Shown here: positions 36,967 through 45,842 of the stretch, piece by piece
Numbering within the stretch: position 1 is the first letter of the stretch
How the letters are laid out: the number at the start of each line of letters is the position of its first letter
NCBI RefSeq assembly: GCF_000814675.1
Contig: NZ_JWIG01000022.1
Coordinates: 1-64,000 of the forward strand
Reading direction: 5' to 3'
DNA length: 64,000 nucleotides
Source of the DNA: Pseudoalteromonas distincta
Lineage (GTDB): Bacteria; Pseudomonadota; Gammaproteobacteria; Enterobacterales; Alteromonadaceae
The notes under the pieces: generated by a model
What the model was told of the DNA's origin: nothing
The model's input: the letters and a program-made list of their open reading frames with translations, nothing else
The model's database searches: none
Made by a program: the position numbers and the translations under genes

Positions 36967-37563
36967 TTACTCAAGTGCTTTATGAATAAGCCCAACAAGC
37001 GGCCCGGGCAATGTAATATTACCTGCAAGTACAAACTCATGGGCTTCATCTGACATTTTTTGCCATGTACGGCGAATAATACCAATCCATTTTTCTTCAT
37101 TGTAATCTGGTTTTGCATTGGCAAATCCAAGCATATAATGTTCAATAAATACAAGGCTTGCTACATCCTCTACTAATTGGCTGTCTGGGTTACGTTTAAT
37201 ATTTTTTTTAGCGACCGCATCGTACACTCGGTTTTGCTCAGCTTCACCGTAACCAGCTTGCTTCATGAGCGCAACCACGCTGCTAGCATGAAATATATAA
37301 AGTGCACTGCGCCACTGATGATAGCCCTGTTTGTTCATTTCAAAATCACTACGTGGCGACTTCCAACGCTGAATATGCTGTGCACGCACTGCAATTTGCA
37401 TGAGTTCATCGGCATCTGGTTTAAAACGAGTTAACATTTCGCTCATGCGCAAGGCGTATAAACTTTCTTTTGGAAAGCTTTGTCCATTGTGCTGCTCAGT
37501 ATTTGGGTCTTGGTTGTTTGCTTCATCAATTAAGGTAATTACTTTATTAAACATGACGGTCAT
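36967..37563 (-). CDS. DUF4202 family protein
   Basis: The 198-residue soluble protein has the family's conserved segments: ALRMSEMLTRFKPDADELMQ, AVRAQHIQRWKSPRSDFEMN, GYHQWRSALY and LVEDVASLVFIEHYMLGFA. The repeated His residues recall HD-domain-like metal sites, and DUF4202 members are linked to HD hydrolases; no biochemical role is established that I know of. The start may be the ATG at 37563 or the one nine bases further in. Confidence 0.82.
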   Translation of the reverse strand: MTVMFNKVITLIDEANNQDPNTEQHNGQSFPKESLYALRMSEMLTRFKPDADELMQIAVRAQHIQRWKSPRSDFEMNKQGYHQWRSALYIFHASSVVALMKQAGYGEAEQNRVYDAVAKKNIKRNPDSQLVEDVASLVFIEHYMLGFANAKPDYNEEKWIGIIRRTWQKMSDEAHEFVLAGNITLPGPLVGLIHKALE

Positions 37564-37775
37564 TTTTTATAATAAGTTTTAGTCATTCTAAACGCTGATA
37601 AAACAATAAACTAGTACGCCAATCAGTTACGCAGTGAAATTTGTTCAATCAAAAAGTAAAACCAAAAGGTACTAGTTATAAAAGTAAGCGCATTGATTAA
37701 GTTAACTTGGTACTATATTGAGCACAAATTAAAATAAAAAAGCGCGATAAATAATAACAAACTCGCCAATAACGG

Positions 37776-39509
37776 ATGACTATGTTTAAAAAAAGTATTC
37801 TAGCTATATGCTTAGCGGTTGCATCGCTACCAAGCTTAGCCGACAGTAACACTGATTTAAAAACCATTATTGATAACCACTGGCAAAACGCTAAAGCTGA
37901 AAAAATATTTTTTCGTACCGATCCAGATGGCTGGAAGCCAAACGGTACATTGCCAAATTGGAGCGAGCAAGCCATTGCAAAGCGCCAAGCTTATAACAAC
38001 AGCGTACTAAAAAGCTTAGCCAGCATTGACCCAAAAACGCTCAACAACGAGCAGCTAATGAACTACCGCTTATTTAAATATGAGCGAGAAACAGAGCAGC
38101 AAAGCTACCTTTATCAAGATAAGTATTTTCCGGTTAATTTTTTAAGTGGCTGGCATACTTATTTTGCCGAAGCCCCCGCTAACATGGCATTTTTAACACC
38201 CGACGATTACAACGCATTTTTAATCAGCCTTGCCGACTACCCTCGATTTAATCAGCAAAATATTGATTTAATGAAAGAAGGTATAAAAACAGGCTTTACT
38301 CATTACTGCAAAACCTTTGAAAATTACAGCCAAAGCATTAGCGCGCATATTGTTAAACAACCTGAAAACAGTGCCCTTTACGAGCCCTTTACACGTATAC
38401 CAAACACGTTTACAGCAGAGCAAAAAGCCACATACCAAAATAAAGCAAAGGCCTTAATCAGCTCAAAAGTAGTCCCTGCTTATCAGCATTTTTACGACTT
38501 TTTTGAAAACGATTACATGCCTAACTGTAGAGCCCAGCCGGGTATTGCAAGCGTTAAAGGCGGGCTTGATTATTACAAATACACAGTTAATTACTACACC
38601 ACAACCAATGCCACACCAAAGAAAATACACGAACTAGGCCTTAAAGAAGTCGCGCGTATTAAAGCGCAGATGCAAAACATTATTGATAAAGTAGGTTTTG
38701 ATGGCACATACAGCGATTTTTTAGAATTTTTAGCGACCGATGAGCAATTTTACGCAACAGACGCGCAAGACTTGCTAGAAAAAACCGCTTTTATTACGCA
38801 AAAAATGTATGGCAAGTTACCAACCTACTTTAATCATTTACCGCGCAACACCTTTACAATAAAAGGCTCAGCGAGTCGCGGCGCGTTTTATATGCCACCT
38901 GCTGATAATCGTTCCCCTGGCACTTACTTTTTAGCCTCAACACCTAAATTGCAACCTTTGTATAATTTAGAAGCGCTAAGCCTGCACGAGGCAATACCAG
39001 GGCATCATTTACAAAACGCTATTGCAATGGAGTTAGATGTACCCCAGTTTAGACGCACACTTAGCCACTCAGCATTTGGCGAAGGCTGGGCACTTTACAC
39101 CGAACGCTTAGGTAAAGAAGCCGGCTTTTATCAAAGCCCGTACAGCGACTTTGGTCGTTTAGGCTACGAAATGTGGCGTGCAGTTAGGCTTGTTGTTGAT
39201 ACCGGTATTCATGCCTTTGGTTGGAGCCGCCAAAAGGCTATTGACTACTTGGCAGATCACACTGCTTTGCCACAAAGTGCGGTGGAGGATCAAATAGATC
39301 GTTATATTTCATGGCCAGGCCAAGCGCTTTCGTACAAAATGGGCGAAATAAAAATACGCGAACTGCGCGCAAAAGCTGAAAAAGAACTCGGGGCTAAGTT
39401 TGATATTCGCAGCTTTCACGACACCGTAATCGGCCAAGGGTCACTCCCTATGGAAGTACTAGAAGACGTAATAAACGATTGGATAGCAGAGCAAAAATCA
39501 GCTATTTAA
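37776..39509 (+). CDS. DUF885 family secreted metallopeptidase-like protein
   Basis: The 577-residue protein has a signal peptide (FKKSILAICLAVASLPSLAD). The DUF885 signature SLHEAIPGHHLQNAIAMEL carries an HExxxxHH-type zinc site, followed by FGEGWALYTERLGKEAGF with the distal Glu, and GQALSYKMGEIKIRELR near the C-terminus. Members are predicted zinc carboxypeptidases or dipeptidases of the periplasm. It is monocistronic, with a strong terminator. Confidence 0.9.
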   Translation: MTMFKKSILAICLAVASLPSLADSNTDLKTIIDNHWQNAKAEKIFFRTDPDGWKPNGTLPNWSEQAIAKRQAYNNSVLKSLASIDPKTLNNEQLMNYRLFKYERETEQQSYLYQDKYFPVNFLSGWHTYFAEAPANMAFLTPDDYNAFLISLADYPRFNQQNIDLMKEGIKTGFTHYCKTFENYSQSISAHIVKQPENSALYEPFTRIPNTFTAEQKATYQNKAKALISSKVVPAYQHFYDFFENDYMPNCRAQPGIASVKGGLDYYKYTVNYYTTTNATPKKIHELGLKEVARIKAQMQNIIDKVGFDGTYSDFLEFLATDEQFYATDAQDLLEKTAFITQKMYGKLPTYFNHLPRNTFTIKGSASRGAFYMPPADNRSPGTYFLASTPKLQPLYNLEALSLHEAIPGHHLQNAIAMELDVPQFRRTLSHSAFGEGWALYTERLGKEAGFYQSPYSDFGRLGYEMWRAVRLVVDTGIHAFGWSRQKAIDYLADHTALPQSAVEDQIDRYISWPGQALSYKMGEIKIRELRAKAEKELGAKFDIRSFHDTVIGQGSLPMEVLEDVINDWIAEQKSAI

Positions 39510-39514
39510 ACATT

Positions 39515-39545
39515 AAAGGAGGCGGTATTATTTGCCGCCTCTTTC
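39515..39545 (+). terminator. Terminator of the DUF885 gene
   Basis: AAAGGAGGCGG pairs with CCGCCTCTTT around TATTATTTG. It ends four bases before the next ATG, so the next gene must be transcribed from a promoter within or before this hairpin, or by readthrough. Confidence 0.82.
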
Positions 39546-39548
39546 TAA

Positions 39549-40268
39549 ATGGACTTTATGATGAAACAACTACTTATTTTTATGTTACTCATTTTATTTA
39601 GCAGCCAAGCGAATGCTTTTTGTTTAGACGCACCAAACTACATAGAGGGCGTAAAATATGGCGTTTGTGGGGAGCAAACAGATTCAATTTCCCTTACGCC
39701 TTATTTTATTATATGGATGCTTTTAAACGTGTTATTCGGACAGACTCTTAATAAACCAAATATACACGTAGGTTTTAAATATTTACTTTTTCTCTGTGCA
39801 TTCCCACTCAGCCCGCTAGTGCTTTTAATGAATTTAGCCGGAATAATGGTATCTCGGCTTTATAAAAAACACATAAATACGACAGAAAATAAAACCCAAC
39901 CTAACCCTGATTATGCAAAATCCGTCATTGATAAAACTAGGGTGAATCAACTAACAATTGGCGAGTACACTTTTGACAGTCTGCAGCAGTCTTTAATTAA
40001 AGAAGATAACCTCTACACATTAGAGCCCAAATGCATGCAGGTACTTAGCTATTTAATAGAGCAACAACCAAGAATAGTTAGCCTTGAAGAGTTACACAAT
40101 AATGTATGGGAGAATCAAATAGTAACCGACACCGCAGTTAGACGAGTTATTAGCAAACTACGTGTGGCCCTCAATGACAACGACACAAAAAACCCCAAAT
40201 ATATAAAGTCTGTAATGAAGCGAGGTTATCAGCTTATAGCTGAAGTAAAAACACAACCTATTGAATAA
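39549..40268 (+). CDS. Membrane-anchored winged-helix regulator with reversed topology
   Basis: The 239-residue protein begins with a signal/anchor (LLIFMLLILFSSQANA), a small extracytoplasmic loop with two Cys (CLDAPNYIEGVKYGVC), and two hydrophobic helices (about residues 52-70 and 80-103). A C-terminal winged helix of OmpR/ToxR type follows (LEPKCMQVLSYLIEQQPRIV, then ELHNNVWENQIVTDTAVRRV and YIKSVMKRGYQLI). ToxR and CadC have the DNA-binding domain at the N-terminus; here it is C-terminal. The next gene is a paralogue of only the membrane half. Target genes unknown. Confidence 0.8.
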   Translation: MDFMMKQLLIFMLLILFSSQANAFCLDAPNYIEGVKYGVCGEQTDSISLTPYFIIWMLLNVLFGQTLNKPNIHVGFKYLLFLCAFPLSPLVLLMNLAGIMVSRLYKKHINTTENKTQPNPDYAKSVIDKTRVNQLTIGEYTFDSLQQSLIKEDNLYTLEPKCMQVLSYLIEQQPRIVSLEELHNNVWENQIVTDTAVRRVISKLRVALNDNDTKNPKYIKSVMKRGYQLIAEVKTQPIE

Positions 40269-40280
40269 TAATGACTTATA

Positions 40281-40317
40281 AAAGTTATAACCAAGGTAAT
40301 ACCATGGTTATAACTTT
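40281..40317 (+). terminator. Near-perfect palindromic terminator
   Basis: AAAGTTATAACCA (40281-40293) pairs exactly with 40305-40317, with an inner GGT/ACC continuing the stem. It stands between the winged-helix gene and its sensor-only paralogue. Confidence 0.75.
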
Positions 40318-40423
40318 ATAATAACTAGTTAATGGCTTTGTTATCGTTATTTTTTGCCAATCGTTTTAATTTGTTTAGGCGCTGTAGTGCAACCCATAAA
40401 ATTAAACAATTAAGGAAGAAAAT

Positions 40424-40762
40424 ATGAAACACTTATTACCTCTATTATTAGTATTAACCATAACAGTAATTACATTAAGCCTTATCAACAGCAACGAGTG
40501 TATAGAAATAGGTAACGCATCTATTGCCAGTATTTCATTTGGCACATGTGATTTAGCTAACTCTCAATCAAACATATCACCACTTTTAGCTTTCTTTTGG
40601 TTAGCCATGAGCGTTTGCTTCGCAATAACATTACCTAAATCAACCATTGCAAATAAGTATAAAATTGCCTTATTTGTACTTGGTTTACCACTAACTATTT
40701 TTGTTTATTTAATTGCCTATATATCTAAAAATATACGCCAAGCAACTCATTCTTCTAAGTAA
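40424..40762 (+). CDS. Sensor-only paralogue of the upstream membrane regulator
   Basis: The 112-residue protein has a first helix (LLPLLLVLTITVITLSLI), a short loop with two Cys (NECIEIGNASIASISFGTC), and two further helices (about residues 48-66 and 79-100). The layout matches residues 1-105 of the preceding regulator, including the Ser-Phe-Gly-Thr-Cys versus Lys-Tyr-Gly-Val-Cys match and the same loop spacing, but it ends without the DNA-binding domain. GGAAGAAAAT precedes the ATG. It may modulate the regulator by pairing in the membrane. Confidence 0.72.
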   Translation: MKHLLPLLLVLTITVITLSLINSNECIEIGNASIASISFGTCDLANSQSNISPLLAFFWLAMSVCFAITLPKSTIANKYKIALFVLGLPLTIFVYLIAYISKNIRQATHSSK

Positions 40763-40877
40763 ACCTATATGAGCAAGTCACACTTGCTCATCCTTTCTTA
40801 ATTAAATACAAGTGAAAATCAATCCCTACCCGCTTTTGCTTCGTAAAGCTTTAGAGTTTAAAAACCTGAGCAAACCT

Positions 40878-42185
40878 ATGAGCAAACGCATTTTATATTG
40901 GCTACAAAACGATTTACGTCTAACCGACAACGCTATTTTTAGTGACCTTGCGTCGCAGCAATGCGCGCTCGATATTGTATTTGTTATAAACCCGCACTGG
41001 TTTAAAAATAATAACTATCAACAAAAGCCATATGGCGTGCACAAACAGCAGTTTTTAATGCAATGCTTGTACGAACTACAACAAGCACTTATTGAGCGCG
41101 GGCAAACCCTGCATGTGCTTGAAGGCGAACCTGTATCGCTTTTAAAAGCGCGTATTAATGAGCAAAATATAGATGAAGTTGTATACAGCGAGCAATTTGG
41201 CCTGTACGAGCAACGCCAAATAAACTTACTCAAAGCACATTGTCCTAATACTAAATTTACAGGGTCGCAGCAAGACACGCTCTTTAAACAAAGTGACCTC
41301 CCCTTTGATTTAAACGAATTACCTAAACACTTTACCCCGTTTCGTAAAAAGGTAGAGGCCGCCACTAGCCCCATTTCACTTTCAACATTACCAAACGGTT
41401 TGCTCCCTCAGCCAATAACCCTGTGCGCTAAAAAACCTTTAGAGCGTATAGCAAATAATGGTGTAATGCATGGCGGGTTTAAAAGTGCGCAAACACACTT
41501 AAAGCAATACTTTTCAGGCTTGCTGCCAAGTACTTATAAAATAACTCGAAACGAGCTTGATGGCTTTAATAACACCACAAAATTTAGTAGCTGGCTTGCT
41601 TTTGGCTGTGTAAGTGCGCGGCAAGTTTATAAAGCAGTTGAGGCGTACGAACATAGTCAAATAACAAACGAGTCTACCTACTGGATTAAATTTGAATTGC
41701 TATGGCGAGAGTATTTTAAATGGCATGCACTTAAGGCAGATAAAAGCCTGTTTAGCTTTAAAGGCCAAAGGCAAACAAAACCACTTACTACATTTATGCC
41801 AAACCGCTTTGCTACGTGGTGTAATGGCTCAACACCCTACCCATTAGTCAATGCCATTATGAATGAGCTTAACGCTACGGGTTATATATCAAATAGAGCA
41901 AGGCAAATTGCCGCAAGCTGCTTAGTTAACGAACTTGGTCTTGATTGGCGCTACGGCGCGGCTTATTTTGAACAACAATTGATTGATTACGATGTAGCCG
42001 CTAATTGGGGTAATTGGCAATATATAGCAGGTGTAGGCGTAGATCCGCGTGGTGGTAGGCACTTTAATATACAAAAACAAACGTTACAGTTTGACCCGCA
42101 CGCTGTTTACACTAATAAATGGCAAGGCAATGAAAATACCTGCACACAGCTAGATACTTTAAACGAAGTTGATTGGCCAATTTAA
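40878..42185 (+). CDS. Cryptochrome/photolyase of the DASH type
   Basis: The start at ATG 40878 gives MSKRILYWLQNDLRLTDN, matching the photolyase N-terminus; an upstream GTG at 40812 would add 22 unrelated residues. The N-terminal antenna-binding alpha/beta domain is followed by the FAD domain with KFSSWLAFGCVSARQVYKAV, YWIKFELLWREYFKWHALK and GYISNRARQIAASCLVNELG, then DWRYGAAYFEQQLIDYDVAA. The order and LLWREYF motif fit cry-DASH, which repairs cyclobutane dimers mainly in single-stranded DNA. It is convergent with yeiH. Confidence 0.9.
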   Translation: MSKRILYWLQNDLRLTDNAIFSDLASQQCALDIVFVINPHWFKNNNYQQKPYGVHKQQFLMQCLYELQQALIERGQTLHVLEGEPVSLLKARINEQNIDEVVYSEQFGLYEQRQINLLKAHCPNTKFTGSQQDTLFKQSDLPFDLNELPKHFTPFRKKVEAATSPISLSTLPNGLLPQPITLCAKKPLERIANNGVMHGGFKSAQTHLKQYFSGLLPSTYKITRNELDGFNNTTKFSSWLAFGCVSARQVYKAVEAYEHSQITNESTYWIKFELLWREYFKWHALKADKSLFSFKGQRQTKPLTTFMPNRFATWCNGSTPYPLVNAIMNELNATGYISNRARQIAASCLVNELGLDWRYGAAYFEQQLIDYDVAANWGNWQYIAGVGVDPRGGRHFNIQKQTLQFDPHAVYTNKWQGNENTCTQLDTLNEVDWPI

Positions 42186-42214
42186 GCCGCCAATCAACTT
42201 TTACCAAGTAACGT

Positions 42215-43285
42215 TTAAAACAGCTCAGCAATGCCTATATTAATAGCGTAACCACCCAAGGTTAAAAACAAAAATAAACAGCCTGCTAATAACAGTGGTT
42301 TTATACCCGCTTGGCGAATAGCACCAACATGTGTACGCAGCCCAAGTGCGACCATGGCAATGGTGAGTAATATATTATCAAACCAAACAACTGCGCTTGT
42401 AGCGACTTGAGGAATAACTGATAGCGAATGTACACCACTTGCCACAATAAATAACACCGCAAACCAAGGGATTGTAATACCCGCTTTTTGCTCGCCGCCA
42501 TGCACGTTATTGTTTGTTTTAGCATGCTTTTTACTTTGCCAAAACGATAAGCCCACTAAAAATGGCGCAAGCATCATCACCCTTAGCATTTTTTCTATAA
42601 CGGCGGTATCTGCAGCATTGGCGCTTACAGCTGTACCCGCTGCAACCACTTGCGCTACTTCATGAATGGTTGAGCCTACAAAAATACCGTAAGCGTGTTC
42701 ACTCAGCCCCATGTACTCAAACATTATTGGGTAGGCGAACATGCTTAACGTGCCAAACACCACCACCGTTGCCACCGCTACCGATACTTTATGCGCCTGC
42801 GCTTTTATTACAGGCTCAGTTGCCATAACCGCAGCGGCACCACAAATAGAACTACCCGCGCCAATTAATATGGTTGTTTGTTCATCAAGCTTAAATACGC
42901 GCTTACCTAGCTGCACTGCCAAAATAAATGTGCCTAACAGCATTACAACATCGATTAATAAGCCTTCCCAGCCTACACCCGCTACTTGCGCAAAGGTAAT
43001 TCTAAACCCAAACAACACAACCCCCGCTTTAAGCAATATACTTTTAGCGTAATCAACACCTATATCGGTTTGCGTAGCAATACGCGAAAACACACTGTTA
43101 CCCACAATAATGCCAAGCACTATACCAATAGTTAAAGAGCTAAATTGCGCACTTTGCATTATGGGTAACTTACTTAATGCAACAGATGCTCCCGCCAAAA
43201 CAACCACCAGCAGCATACCTAACCACCAGCGCGTATCGCCGTATTGCTTAGTATTAATACCCAAATTTTTAATAGCGCTAAGCAT
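42215..43285 (-). CDS. YeiH/UPF0324-family putative sulfate/sulfite exporter
   Basis: The 356-residue protein has about ten membrane helices. Family landmarks are SLTIGIVLGIIVGNSVF, FGFRITFAQVAGVG, LIGAGSSICGAAAVMA and FVGSTIHEVAQVVAAG. E. coli YeiH is of this family and lies beside the LysR regulator YeiE, which links it to sulfite stress. Here the divergent LysR gene reproduces that pair, so regulation by it is likely. Confidence 0.9.
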   Translation of the reverse strand: MLSAIKNLGINTKQYGDTRWWLGMLLVVVLAGASVALSKLPIMQSAQFSSLTIGIVLGIIVGNSVFSRIATQTDIGVDYAKSILLKAGVVLFGFRITFAQVAGVGWEGLLIDVVMLLGTFILAVQLGKRVFKLDEQTTILIGAGSSICGAAAVMATEPVIKAQAHKVSVAVATVVVFGTLSMFAYPIMFEYMGLSEHAYGIFVGSTIHEVAQVVAAGTAVSANAADTAVIEKMLRVMMLAPFLVGLSFWQSKKHAKTNNNVHGGEQKAGITIPWFAVLFIVASGVHSLSVIPQVATSAVVWFDNILLTIAMVALGLRTHVGAIRQAGIKPLLLAGCLFLFLTLGGYAINIGIAELF

Positions 43286-43406
43286 AATATTCTCTCAATT
43301 GAACAACGTTAAACTGTTGACTTCATTTTAAGAAAGCGCAAAATATAACTCCAATACATTAAAATCATGATTCGATAACTTAAAGTTATGTGATTTGAGA
43401 GGCATA

Positions 43407-44285
43407 ATGAACTTGCATGCACTTAGGGTGTTTTATACGGTAGCAAAGCTTGGTAGTTTTTCAGGCGCAGCCGAGGCGCTTTTTATAAGCCAACCGGCTG
43501 TATCTAAAGCGCTAAAAGAGCTTGAGCACCAATTAAATATTCAACTTATAGAGCGTGCATCTAAAGGCAAAAAACTTACCTTAAGCGAGGGCGGCCAAGC
43601 CTTGTATGATCATGCACGTAGCATTTTTTCCATTGAAAAAGCCGCCATTGAAGATATTAAATCACGCACAGGGCTTAAGCGTGGCACGCTCGTTATAGGC
43701 ACCAGCACCACCATTGCCAGTTATTGGCTACCGCCCTACTTAGCTAAGTTTTGCGCGCAGTACCCCCATATTAAAGTAGAAGTACAAGTGGCTAATACCG
43801 CGCAAATTGAGCTCGCCCTACTAGAATGCACTATCGATTTAGCACTGGTTGAGGGCACACCTACCGAGCCGCATATAATAAGCAAACACTGGCAAAACGA
43901 TTTAATGAGTATCGTTATACCCAGTAACTTTAAGCCCACTAAAAACTTAAAAGCATGGTTAAACGAGCAATTTTGGTTATTACGCGAGCCAGGCTCTGGC
44001 ACTTTAGAAATGTCGGTAAAATTATTAGCCCAACATGGCGTACAAGCAGAGCAAAGTATGCAATTAGGTAGCAACGAAGCCATAGCAAGGGCCGTCGCTC
44101 AAGGTATGGGGGTCGCATTATTGCCAAATGTAGTCACAGAAGATTTAGTGCAGCTAGGTAAATTAACGCGCCTGAGCCAAAAAAATAACGAACAACTCTC
44201 TCGGCCACTGTATCAACTGCATTATAAAGACAGACCGTCTTCACATGCAGCGCAAGCATTCGAAAAAAGCCTGTTTAGTGAATAG
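43407..44285 (+). CDS. LysR-family regulator, YeiE-type
   Basis: The start at ATG 43407 has GAGAGG just upstream; a longer TTG start at 43395 lies inside that ribosome site. The 292-residue protein has the DNA-binding domain MNLHALRVFYTVAKLGSFSG and SQPAVSKALKELEHQLNIQL, and the effector domain from RGTLVIGTSTTIASYWLPPY. Subgroup CysB/CysL-like features and the divergent yeiH-like gene argue for a YeiE-type sulfite-responsive regulator. The intergenic region is 121 bases. Confidence 0.88.
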   Translation: MNLHALRVFYTVAKLGSFSGAAEALFISQPAVSKALKELEHQLNIQLIERASKGKKLTLSEGGQALYDHARSIFSIEKAAIEDIKSRTGLKRGTLVIGTSTTIASYWLPPYLAKFCAQYPHIKVEVQVANTAQIELALLECTIDLALVEGTPTEPHIISKHWQNDLMSIVIPSNFKPTKNLKAWLNEQFWLLREPGSGTLEMSVKLLAQHGVQAEQSMQLGSNEAIARAVAQGMGVALLPNVVTEDLVQLGKLTRLSQKNNEQLSRPLYQLHYKDRPSSHAAQAFEKSLFSE

Positions 44286-44384
44286 TGATTATGTGAGTAA
44301 AATTAGAATTGAGCTGAAAGTAGCCTATGTACAAATAGCAAGCGTTGATAAATCGTGGTGAATTAATTTAATATTTACACTCTA

Positions 44385-44852
44385 TTATTTTATTGTTTGT
44401 TTTGCCCCATTAAGCTTTATCTCCATAGGTTGATAGACTAAACCCGCTGATTCTTTCGCCTCGCCCTTGCACTCAAACCCATACTTCTCGTAAGCAGGTA
44501 TTGAAGATAGAGACGCACTCACAGTGACGGTGTCAACCTTTGCATGCTTTAGGGCTGATGAAAGCAGTTTTCTGCCAATGCCTTTTTTCTGACGTTCAGG
44601 GCTAATAAAAAGCATGGCAATATGACGACCTTCCTTTAGCTCAATTATGCCCTCAATTTTCTTATCGTTTTCGGAAACTAACATTAAGTTGTCGCCTTTC
44701 ATTCTACCAAGAAAAGCATTGTTCGCAGCAATATTCGCAAAGGTTTCCTTCCCCTCCTCTGACAAAGTGTGTGCAATAGAGTAAGAAAACGAAGCACAAC
44801 AAATTGAACTTACAGCTTCAATATCCTTCACATCCATTTTCCTAACAATCAC
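44385..44852 (-). CDS. GNAT-family N-acetyltransferase in a gene cassette
   Basis: The protein is about 155 residues with the acetyl-CoA loop RQKKGIGRKLLSSALKHAK (motif A) and YEKYGFECKGEAKES at the end. I chose GTG 44852, five bases after GGGAGG; a TTG just before it is too close. The gene starts 17 bases after the core GTTAAGT of an attC-like site, as a cassette gene should. No matching attC was found after its stop. Acetyltransferases are among the commonest cassette cargo. Substrate unknown. Confidence 0.85.
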   Translation of the reverse strand: MIVRKMDVKDIEAVSSICCASFSYSIAHTLSEEGKETFANIAANNAFLGRMKGDNLMLVSENDKKIEGIIELKEGRHIAMLFISPERQKKGIGRKLLSSALKHAKVDTVTVSASLSSIPAYEKYGFECKGEAKESAGLVYQPMEIKLNGAKQTIK

Positions 44853-44868
44853 CAAAACCTCCCAAAAA

Positions 44869-44937
44869 ACTTAACAGCCGCATTTTCGGCTGGTTTGGAG
44901 CATAGCGGAAAAGCAGTTCTTCAACATGCGATTGTAA
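44869..44937 (-). repeat. attC-like recombination site (degenerate)
   Basis: On the minus strand it starts TTACAATCGCAT three bases after the stop of the 44940 gene and ends ATGCGGCTGTTAAGT. CGCAT pairs with ATGCG and the outer ACA pairs with TGT around mismatches. The right core GTTAAGT fits GTTRRRY. It is weaker than the site at 46549. Confidence 0.62.
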
Positions 44938-44939
44938 AA

Positions 44940-45842
44940 TCAATATGGCCTCTCTACTTTGCCAAATGCTTTTAATAGTTCTGTCTCAAATTCATTATTA
45001 ACATAGTCTATCTGAAAACCCGCCTCGCATAGAGCCTTATTTAGATTCGATACATTGATATCTTTTTCCGAGATGTTCAAATTAATCTTCTTACATTGCT
45101 GCTTGGCGACATTAAACTCTTCTTTATAAGAAGAGTAAAAGAATGTATTTTTAGGAAAATAAAGAGCGGGATCACCTTGATATGGCTTAGTCATCATCAA
45201 TGCGTTATCGGAAATATCATACCTGGATATTGAAACCCTATTTGTTACATATAAACCGATTTCGATAAATGGTGATTTATTGATTTCTAGGCAACACAAA
45301 AAAGTTGTAAGCAGTTCAATTCTTACATCTGTTGCTGTCTGTATTTTTCTACCTTTGTTTCTTTCGCCATGCCCGAATGAAGCGTAGAGATCGCAAGCAC
45401 TTGCATCATCAGGGTCGATTATTATCAAATCAATATACTTAGTAACTCTTAAATCTTTGGCCTGCTCTAGAATTTTGGGGAATGTAACAGCTCTGTTCCA
45501 CCTAGCCGTATGACCATAGTACGAAAAGCGTTCTGTTCTATTGAGCATGGAATTAAGAGAATCTTTAATATCATGCGAGGAAATTACATTCACATCACTA
45601 CTATCTAATCCACTGGGTGTAAAAAACCATATAAATCCTGAAGCAATCAAGCTTGAACCAAGTAACGCTATTAAATTATTTATAAATGAAGGAATCGCAC
45701 CATCATATTGTCCTCCAAAGTAAATAAATGCCTCCGGTAACAAGTAATAATTAGCAATAATCATGAATACTAAAAACACTGCTAGAACAATAAAGTAAAC
45801 CCTTAATTTTGTGGGACTTTTTATTATATCTTTAACGATCAA
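44940..45842 (-). CDS. Two-TM membrane protein with large cytosolic domain, unknown, paired with a cupin
   Basis: The 300-residue protein has two membrane helices at about residues 15-37 and 52-72 with a short outside loop, then a roughly 220-residue cytosolic domain. Its alternating strands (FSYYGHTARW, YIDLIIIDPDDASACDLYASF, IEIGLYVTN) recall a phospholipase-D-like or nucleotide-binding fold, but no catalytic signature is clear. Its ATG overlaps the cupin gene's stop by four bases. The pair sits between two attC-like sites and is therefore a two-gene cassette. The 2TM-plus-effector design resembles membrane effectors of defence systems; that is inference. Confidence 0.68.
   Translation of the reverse strand: MIVKDIIKSPTKLRVYFIVLAVFLVFMIIANYYLLPEAFIYFGGQYDGAIPSFINNLIALLGSSLIASGFIWFFTPSGLDSSDVNVISSHDIKDSLNSMLNRTERFSYYGHTARWNRAVTFPKILEQAKDLRVTKYIDLIIIDPDDASACDLYASFGHGERNKGRKIQTATDVRIELLTTFLCCLEINKSPFIEIGLYVTNRVSISRYDISDNALMMTKPYQGDPALYFPKNTFFYSSYKEEFNVAKQQCKKINLNISEKDINVSNLNKALCEAGFQIDYVNNEFETELLKAFGKVERPY

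Noticed and set aside
40812..40877. GTG start extending the photolyase by 22 residues
   Set aside because: The extra residues do not resemble the photolyase N-terminus, and MSKRILYWLQNDLRL at the internal ATG does.
44286..44384. attC site after the acetyltransferase gene
   Set aside because: The cassette model expects a core complementary to GTTAAGT here, but no ACTTAAC or paired core was found. ATCAACGCTTGC at 44337-44349 (minus strand) alone is not enough.
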